DNA of 64,000 nt from Allomyces macrogynus ATCC 38327 (taxonomy: Eukaryota; Blastocladiomycota; Blastocladiomycetes; Blastocladiales; Blastocladiaceae): assembly GCA_000151295.1 (NCBI GenBank), contig GG745332.1:704359-768358 (forward strand), read 5' to 3'. The stretch's first letter is position 1, and each line of letters begins with the position of its first letter. A program made the translations under genes and the position numbers. The notes under the pieces were generated by a model that was not told the origin of the DNA, did no database searches, and saw only the letters and a program-made list of their open reading frames with translations. Shown piece after piece: positions 56,904-64,000 of this stretch.

Positions 56904-57450
56904 ACGAGCCGATTTTTTTGTTTAGAGAGAGAAAACGGGGAGAGACTTGGCGTTAGAGCTTGCCCATGGGGGCTGACGACTGTGCCTTTGCGCGCGCGTG
57001 TTGTTTTCTTCCTTTCTTTACTAGACTCGAGGTAGTCCGCCGCCGTACTGCTGTTGGCTGATTTGCACATCATAATTCGCTGTCTTCATTGCGTTGTGTC
57101 TTGCATTTGTTTTTCGTGTTGTTCTACATATTCCTGTCGCTGTTGCCACGCCGCACTAGCCAGCGTCCCGACTCCCTTCAACGTGTTGACCGACTTGCTT
57201 TCCCTCTCGTCCAAGTACTCGAAAAAAAAAAAATCACGGATTCAACGGTTCTCTAATTCACGGCCCTGTTCACAGGCGCATCATTTCCCAACTGTTCAAT
57301 TCCCGACGTGAAAACTCGCCAACAACAATGCAAATCTGGGTCAAGCGAGAAAAAATTGTGGCGGCAGTCCTCGCCAACACTTGTGCAGTTCCTCGTTTTC
57401 CGCGTAACGACAGCGTTCGCGCGCGACCAATCCACGAACGTTACACGGTA
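56904..57450. other. intergenic, T-rich 3' region
   Basis: 56920-57250 is T-rich with the pattern of a 3'UTR for the upstream gene. An A-run lies near 57221-57232. No gene was seen. Confidence 0.4.
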
Positions 57451-57890
57451 CTACGACCACGCAAAACACGCGTCGCGCGACACTGGCCTCGGCGGAACAG
57501 GCGGTGCCGGCACAACGTAACGAGCGGGCACGTCGAGGTGCCGCCGCACGAGGGCGATCCGGCGCGCCGCGACGGCGCGTGCCGGGTGCATCGCCGGCAA
57601 GTGCGCGGTAGCAGCCGCTGCCGCCTGTGCGAGCGTTCGTGTTGCCGCGACCATAGCCGCCGCGAGTGCAGGTTCGAACTGGTTCGTCGTGGCTCGCCGG
57701 TGGGGGACGGTGGGCGGAACACGGGGTGCCGTCGGTCTTCGACGGCGAGGGAGTACTCGGCCGCGTATAAGTCGGCAGGCGAGAGCGGTGGGGACGGTGG
57801 GAGCGTGCAGGGAGCAGCGGGTCGTGCGAGCGCCGGGTGCGAGAGGAGCCGGATCGGGCGTCGCGGGCGCGGCGCGGCGGTCGTCGCCAT
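57451..57890 (-). CDS. doubtful small two-exon gene
   Basis: If real, 57890-57723 joins 57678-57451 through a 44-nt GTGTTC...CCAG intron to give 131 residues. It starts MATTAAPRPRRPIRLLSHPA, then PPLSPADLYAAEYSLAVEDR, and after the splice FEPALAAAMVAATRTLAQ with RRIALVRRHLDVPARYVVP near the end. The second half looks helical and amphipathic. There is no known domain, signal or membrane segment. In GC-rich DNA such frames can arise by chance; the phase-consistent splice and helix pattern are the only support. Confidence 0.3.
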
Positions 57891-60014
57891 GGTTGGCCTG
57901 GTGCCGGGTTGGGTATTGGCTTGGTGCGGGTGGGGGATGGTGCGCGACGAAATGTATTGGTGCAGGTACGCCGGTGGAGCGTGACGACACGGTGCGGGCG
58001 GACTTGCAGTGCAGGACGGGCGGTCCGGGTCGGTCAAGATGGGCGACAGAGCGTCAATGAAAGAGTCTCCTCGTTGACGGCAGTCTGTCGGTGCTGGAGA
58101 GCGCGGGCAAGTTGCAGCAAGTCAACGTCGACGATGCGCACGGCGGACCCGGCCGTTCTTGTCCAAGAAAGCGGTCGGTCGTGTGCCGCCGTGCTTGCGG
58201 GGAAGCGCGAATGATGTCAGGATTTATTTTGCGGCCATTTCTTCTTTTCAGGGCGGCAAATGAAGGCAATGTCGCCCATTTGCACGTTATTGAGTCCTGC
58301 ACGTGCTTCATGCGTGTCCGTCGGCTGCTCACGCCCGGCCCTCGTCCGTCGCACATGTCCACGCTCGCTCCCTGCCGAGTGCCGACAACCACGCCGCGAC
58401 ACCGGCCGCAGCAGAAGGGAAGAGGTGCGCACGACGAACGGTGCGCACTCTGGCGTGGAGTTCCAGCACCCATGTGTCGCACGCAGACGATGTGAGAGCC
58501 GCGCCACCGCCCGAGCGTCCATCATGACCGAGTATGGCCGGCATTTCGTGCGACCGATCTTCATGGCTTCTGCGCCCGCACTGGTGGACCAGCATCGCCC
58601 ACGCGGCCTCTGCAAATATGAGCGGCGTTCTTTTGTCGTGTTCCAGTCCGCGCATACGCGGCGCACCGCATTGGAGCACATTGCACAACGTTAGGCGTGT
58701 GCGCACCCTGTCGCTGGCAGGACCCCATCGAAGATCAAGGAGGAACGGTTGCTGAGGATGTCCGCCCCCACCACCACGACGCGACGCGCACAGCACAGCG
58801 CGGAGCTTGGCCGCGGGTGGCAATGTGCGCAGGGTGGAGGTGCCTGGCCGTGCTTTCTGGTCCCGGTTTATGCTGCCGGTCGGGTTTCTTGGTTGTTCTT
58901 TGGGATAGAGTTCGACGAAGGGGGCGTTGATGGGGCGCTGATGATGGTTGGTGTGTTGCCGACCGTTGGCTCGCCAGAGCGGCTCGTTGGTGGTGTTCGA
59001 CCAGCCCGCGCACCACCGCGGCAGGGAGAGGAGAAGTGGCCAGACCGCGCGACGTCTTCTCAACTCGCGCCTCGGTCGCGGGCGCGCGGTGCCCCTCTCC
59101 CTGTCCCTCTGAAGTCTGAACGGCATCCGATCGCGCTGCTTTGGTCGCTCCTATCGGCCTTTTGACGCTGACTCGACAGCGACCACGCGGCCACGAACCC
59201 GTGCCGCCGCTGCTGCCGCTGTCTCTCCGCTCCGCTCTGTGCCCGCCTCTGATCTGCTCCAAAAAGCTTTCCAAGCGCCCACGAGCCCAGCGAGACAAGC
59301 CAGAGGAGTGCTGCTGGCCTTCACCGGCCCTTCCTGCACACGCTGATCAGCTGGTGGTGACTGTCCGCACTCCTCCGCTCCTCCGCGCCCCAAGCGTGCG
59401 GTGCCCGACAGCCCCGCTCCCCGCCCGTCATTTGGACCGACCGCGTGGTGCCTGTTGTGCCGCGCCCGCGCACGACCGTTTGCTCGCTCTCAGTCGTCTG
59501 TGCGCTGTGTGCTGTGGTGCTCTCCACGCTCTCGACCCGAACTCGAGTCTCGAACCTGCACGTGGCGCATTTTTACCTGCAACGCACCCGCTGCCGCCGC
59601 CAACTACGGCGCACGCACCGTCCGCACCTCCCCTCTGCGATCACCTGTGCTCAGGGTGCCCAAGGATTTGGTGCCCGTCCCCGCCCGTCAAGTGGACCCA
59701 AAACCGCACGCACGCCCACGCGGTGCACGGCGTGCTTGTTGTCACCGGTTGCGCCAGTTCGCTGCTGCCGCTGACGTTGCCGCACTGTTCGTACCCTGCG
59801 TGACCCGCCCGCCCATTGCTGCGTTGATCCAACGTCGATTTATACGAGCACGCTCGTCGATAAGTATCCGCGCGCGCCGCGCTCGGGCCCGCCCGGTTTC
59901 ATTCTCTTGTGGTTGTGGTGGTCGCTGTGCTCGTTCTGTCGCCGCCGCCGCCCGTCACCAACCTAATTCCGTCCATCACCATCACCGTTTGTCCACCAAG
60001 CCAAGTCGCGATCC
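57891..60014. other. long intergenic region upstream of sestrin
   Basis: About 2.1 kb. ORFs on both strands (58329-59126 and 58735-59298 minus; 59401-60018 plus) are Arg/Ala/Pro-rich shadows. The last 700 bases are pyrimidine-rich on the plus strand, fitting a promoter and long 5'UTR. No gene was recognised. Confidence 0.45.
59839..59844 (+). promoter_or_regulatory. possible TATA element of the sestrin gene
   Basis: TTTATA lies in an otherwise GC-rich stretch 171 bases upstream of the sestrin ATG at 60015. It is a weak match, noted only because AT-rich hexamers are scarce here. Confidence 0.25.
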
Positions 60015-62565
60015 ATGACGTTCCCCGACGGCACTGCGCCGGCGCCGTTCGTGGCCGCCGACGTGGCCGTCCCGCCGCTCGCAGTCCGCGCCAAGTACCT
60101 GACCTCGAACCTGTGCCGCATGGTGCACCTCGTCGACTACCCGGCGCGTACGACGCGGCACCACGCGCTCATCAAGATCGCGCAATGCGTGCACTCGATG
60201 GCCGCGGCGCTCTACGGTAACGGCGACGCGGCGTTCGACGAAATTCCCGGGTCGTGGCTCGGCCAGGCCGACAACGCGAGCCCCGTCCTCGCGCATGCGA
60301 TTCGGCTCGGCAACGACCATTCGCCGACCCTCGCGCGCGCCCGCCTGGCCGTGCCCGCGCCCTCGCCAAACGATAACGACGCCGACGATGTGCCCGAAGC
60401 ACGCATGATGCTGCACCAGCACATGCTCACGCTCGTGCGACTCGCGGCCACGTCGCCACACGCCGACGTCCGTGCCCGGCTCCGCGCGATCTTGCGCGGG
60501 CTGCGCGCAATGCGCGTGCCCGTCCCGCAGCCGGTGCACCCGTCGCCGTCATATTTCCTCCTGCCGACCGAACTCGTCCCGCTCCCAGCGCCGCGGCGCA
60601 CCGCGGGCGGGGAGACCGACTCGGACGACGAGTCCGCATGGGCAGGTGACCGCCCCCCGCGGATTCCGGGGTACGGCACCGCGCGCGACGTGCGTGTGGC
60701 GTTCAAGGAGGCGACGGCGCCTGCTGCGCACGGGTCGACCATGGCGACACGGCTCACGCACCTGGATCGCGTCCTGGCGTACTTTCCGAAATACTTGGTC
60801 GCGTTCCGCCGCGCGTACCGCCGGCTGCTGTTTGATATGAGCGGCCCGCTGCCGCGCGCGTGGCGGCTGTACCTCGCGCTCATGGCCGCCGCACAGTTCC
60901 GCAGTGTGCCCGTCGCGGGTTTGTTGCGCATCGAGTATCTCCAGGCCGGTGGCGATCCAGCGTGGCTTGCGAACCCGACCGCGGTCCCGCGGAAACTGGC
61001 GGCGTTTGCGAGCGCGAATGCGTTGCTTGCCCACCAGCCGTGGCAGGTCACGCACGAGCATATTGCCACGTTAGTAGACCCGATGCACGCGACGGGGGAT
61101 GGGTGGACATTGGCGGAACTCGTGCATGCGTCGGCGATTGTTGCCATGGTGCATGGCATGGCCGCGGCGGCCTTTGCAATGGGGCTCGTGCCCGAATGGG
61201 ACGCGTTTGGTGGGGCGGTCGTTGTGCCGGACGACGGACTCTCGCCGTCGCCCACGCCCTCGAGTCTGTCGCGGTCGGATTCGGCGATTTTGAATGCGGA
61301 TGCCGCGGCGGTGCCCGCCGACGCGGTGTTTGATATCCCGACGTTCAAATTTGTGTTCCCACGCGAGGCGCAGCTCACGGATGTGCTGATTTCGCGGTTG
61401 CGCGAGTCCGGGTGCGATGAAGAGTACCAGGGGGAGAGTGGGATGGAGGATGCAGGGGATGCGGATGATGCTGACCGGCTGCAGGCGTTTGCACAGGTCG
61501 ATTTGTTTACGAGTACGTTTACTATTTTGCCACGACTCGGTCTCTGGTGCCACAAGTGTTCTGACCTTCTCTATCTTGAATTAGGTCTCGACGACGACGA
61601 CACCGAGCCGCCCGTGCCCAACCCGTACTCGGGCCGCACGTTCCTCGTGACGCTCCCACCGCCCGTCCCGCCCAGCGCCGAGGCCCTGTTCGAAGCGACC
61701 GCCGACGAGGACGTGACCTTACCGTACCACGTACCTGGCGTGATCCCAGCGCTCGCCGCGCCCGATCTGGCGCGCATGGCCGTCAACTACACGGGCGCGT
61801 CGAGCGACTCGGTCACGCACCACGTCGCCTTTGACGTGCGCAAGGGCGACGCCGTCTTCCGACTCGCCGACTGGTCCTGGGAAGAACACGGTGTCGATAT
61901 GGTCGCCAAGTACCTTGGTTCCGACGAGTCGGACTTGCTCGAGGACGTGTTCCGCGAGGCGCGCGATATGACCGACGGGTCGTTGTTTGCGGCCGAGGAG
62001 GACGACGAGGAGGAGGAGGACGAGGAGGACGAGGACGATGAGGGTACGGTGCCGAGTGGGGACGACACGGCGTCGGTCGCGCCGAGTGTGGCCGGCAGCA
62101 GCGTGCGTGGGGCCACGGATATCGACACGTTCCCGCTCCGCCAGGCCGTGTGGAACTTTGTGGTATGTTGTTTGTGTTTTTGGTGGACAGTGGTCGGAGG
62201 ATGGGCACGGACTGACTCGTCTTTTTTTGCGTTCCCAGCTGCGGTTGTTTGGCCAGCTGCACGACGACTACGACTATTCGCAGATCAACCACTTCGTCAA
62301 CGTACGACTGCTGCTTTATTATGTCAAAATACTTTCTCTCGCTCATCTCCACGCATTTGTCGTCTCGTCACAGCGCCGTGTCAAGGCCTTCATCAAGAAA
62401 GTCGCGTGCACGCCGCACCTCCTGACCTACCAGGACTGGACACGGATGGGTGTGCTTTTGCGCCCCGAGGAAAAGGCGCACCTCGTCGTACTCGTGTGCG
62501 AGGCGCGCAGGCAGGCCGAGCTCGTGGCGGCGCTCAGCGCCATCGACAAGTACCTCGAGTCGTAG
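60015..62565 (+). CDS. SESN: sestrin family protein
   Basis: The CDS joins 60015-61512, 61585-62162, 62239-62301 and 62374-62565 and gives 776 residues (human sestrins about 480-550). The N-terminal AhpD-like half has AYFPKYLVAFRRAYRRLLFD, GPLPRAWRLYLALMAAAQFR, GGDPAWLANPTAVPRKL, HQPWQVTHEHIATLV and WTLAELVHASAIVAMVHGMA. The C-terminal half has LADWSWEEHGVDMVAKYL, RQAVWNFV spliced to LRLFGQLHDDYDYSQINHFV, then VKAFIKKVACTPHLLTYQDW and HLVVLVCEARRQAELVAALS. The cysteine of the reductase site (RHQCSYL in animals) is replaced (AQFRSVPV). Sestrins restrain TORC1 through GATOR2 in animals, SESN2 by sensing leucine. The extra length is acidic linkers (about 470-530 and 660-690). The first intron (72 nt) is stop-free and in frame. 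Confidence 0.92.
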
Positions 62566-63540
62566 TGACGCATTTTTCTCGAATCCCGTTTGATATCGCG
62601 CAACGCGTCCGGCTGCGGCTAGCCGCCGACGCAACACCTCCGCCGACGCGTTCACGAGCAGCCACCCGAACGATGGCATGCATGCACGCGCTTGCGCATC
62701 TCCTTTCTCTTCTCGTTTCGACGACACTTCGCGCGCCCTTCAACTCAACCCGGTTGGCCGATTTGAATCGCGACGACGCTGTTCGCCCCCGCGCCCGCTG
62801 CGTGTCGACCACCGAGCTCCAGTCCCCGTCTGGGACAAGTCTCTCGGTCCACCGCGTCCTGGTGCCGTTTATTTGCAACTTGGTCGTGTGTTTTGTTGGT
62901 GATGTATTTGCACTCCCCTTTCCATTGCTTGACCCCGCCGCATTTTTTTTTCGTTTGCCCCAAAAGAGAAAAACAGTCGTGGACGTGATGAATTTTGCTT
63001 TGCCCTTCCCTCTCCACCCTCCCCCGCTCTGCGCGCTCGCCGTCAATCTACGTTTTGATTCCCACTTTTGCCGTATCCCCCCTCCTCCGAGCGTGCCTCT
63101 TCCTGCCTCTATTTCTTTGTTTTGCTCGTGATTGTTGGCTGCGTGTGCTGGTTGGTGTTCCGGTCGCTCGATTGTAGGATATCCGCCATGACGCGGAAAG
63201 AGCGACTCAAGGGAGAGAAAAATGAGAAAACAACGAGAAGAAATCCGAATGGAATCAATTTATTGATCATGTCGTCGTCGTTGCTGTCTTGGTTGCTCTT
63301 GAATGAGTCGGCAGGTTGAAATGACGCTGCCAGTCGAGAGAACAAACGAGAACGACCAAGAAAAAGCCGTAGATTTTGGCCATGCTGCTGCGATCAGCTC
63401 AAGTTCAAATTGACCAGCTCTCCTTCGCTGTTTACTGGAACACCGCAACCTCGACACCTCTCACCAACACGTCTGATCGCTCCCAGCGCGCTGCAACCCA
63501 CCGCACTTGGACCTCATCAGCACGACCAACACTCTCCACC
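62566..63540. other. intergenic, sestrin 3' / next promoter
   Basis: About 975 bases. 62860-63250 is T-rich on the plus strand, resembling a 3'UTR. 63300-63540 is the upstream region of the last gene. No gene was recognised. Confidence 0.4.
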
Positions 63541-64000
63541 ATGGCCACCACTGTCGGCAAGGGCAAGGGCAAAGGAAAAGGCAAGGCCACCACCGCAGCC
63601 GTTACCGGGTCGCCAAGCACTCCGACCGACAAAGTCCCCAACCCGGCCTCTGTACCGATCACCGCGTGCCCGCCGTACCTGCCGCACACGCTGCACCACG
63701 TTCCCGTCGACATTCGCGACCGCGCGGCACACGTCACCCTGCACTCGCTCGCGCTCACGCTCAACCTCACCGACCACGACGACTTTGCCGTGCAGTCGCT
63801 CGCGCGCCACGCGCCTGAACTCGTCGAATCGTTTCTGCGGTTCCGCACCAAGCAGGACCGCAGCCAAGTCTCCCGCGCGCTCGATGCGGCTGTGATCGCG
63901 TGGTTCCGCCGACTGGCGGCCGCGGTGGCCGGGACCGCGCCGTTGGGTGGGCCCGTTGCGCATCTTGTCCACGACGTGTCGGTGCTCGCATTGCTGGACT
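63541..64000 (+). CDS. N-terminal part of an unidentified protein (cut by window end)
   Basis: The ATG at 63541 (context ctccaccATGG) opens a frame that runs to the window end (at least 153 residues). It starts with a Gly-Lys repeat (GKGKGKGKGK, residues 6-15) and a Thr/Pro linker. A predicted helical region follows: ITACPPYLPHTLHHVPVDIR, VTLHSLALTLNLTDHDDFAV, ELVESFLRFRTKQDRSQVSR and VIAWFRRLAAAVAGTAPLGG. It looks like a helical-repeat or adaptor-type domain. No family was recognised. The conserved composition and strong start context make a real gene likely. Confidence 0.65.
   Translation, partial: MATTVGKGKGKGKGKATTAAVTGSPSTPTDKVPNPASVPITACPPYLPHTLHHVPVDIRDRAAHVTLHSLALTLNLTDHDDFAVQSLARHAPELVESFLRFRTKQDRSQVSRALDAAVIAWFRRLAAAVAGTAPLGGPVAHLVHDVSVLALLD

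Noticed and set aside
60212..61555. 447-codon minus-strand ORF opposite sestrin
   Set aside because: Shadow of the sestrin frame; no conserved pattern.

Overview
The window is nuclear DNA of a GC-rich, intron-containing fungus. Most genes have one to six short introns (about 50-130 nt), and hand splicing restores complete conserved proteins. Several families are typically fungal: a fused lycopene cyclase/phytoene synthase, a Spa2 polarisome scaffold, an STB6-like Sin3-binding protein and a Nam8-type RNA-binding protein. Others (sestrin, TMCO1) are, to my knowledge, missing from yeasts and most Dikarya. Together with the high GC content this suggests an early-diverging zoosporic fungus, most likely Blastocladiomycota (Allomyces/Catenaria/Blastocladiella-like). 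That assignment is inference.

Layout. 0.3-5.4 kb: tandem duplication of an unfamiliar P-loop GTPase-like gene; the right copy is intact, the left copy has lost its middle. 5.8-6.4 kb: relic of an APH-type phosphotransferase. 6.5-7.2 kb: DJ-1. 8.1-10.2 kb: crtYB. 10.7-12.9 kb (-): CCR4 deadenylase. 13.8-16.9 kb (+): STB6-like. 17.2-19.6 kb (-): Spa2. 20.2-21.1 kb (-): TMCO1. 21.5-22.0 kb (+): small DUF4536/DMAC1-like membrane protein. 22.1-23.5 kb (-): EB1, with an ATG-only coding exon and a 7-nt microexon. 25.8-28.6 kb (+): large secreted Thr/Pro/Ser-rich protein. 30.2-31.1 kb (-): exosome Csl4. 31.4-33.8 kb (-): GGA adaptor. 34.5-35.8 kb (+): mitochondrial phosphate carrier. 36.6-37.3 kb (+): NIP7. 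37.6-40.7 kb (-): Sds3-like Sin3/HDAC subunit with a huge Gln/His-rich N-terminus. 42.9-44.8 kb (+): PIG-U. 45.1-45.9 kb (+): COPI-associated/TVP15-like. 45.9-47.3 kb (-): Ash2/Bre2 SPRY protein. 47.7-50.3 kb (+): tail-membrane protein, possibly MTC4-like. 50.6-51.3 kb (-): membrane-anchored thioredoxin. 51.9-53.8 kb (-): Nam8-like RRM protein with a frame break. 56.2-56.9 kb (+): single-pass membrane protein. 57.5-57.9 kb (-): doubtful small gene. 60.0-62.6 kb (+): sestrin. 63.5 kb to the end (+): partial unknown gene.

There is no operon logic; neighbours are functionally independent. Loose themes are chromatin (STB6-like, Sds3, Ash2), polarity and microtubules (Spa2, EB1), RNA turnover and ribosome biogenesis (CCR4, Csl4, NIP7, Nam8-like) and the endomembrane system (GGA, COPI-associated, PIG-U, TMCO1). 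About half of the roughly 58 introns I placed start with GTACG, an unusual donor preference. I found no rRNA, tRNA, CRISPR array, transposon or virus-like element. Exon boundaries were placed by eye from GT/AG sites, reading-frame phase and protein-family continuity.
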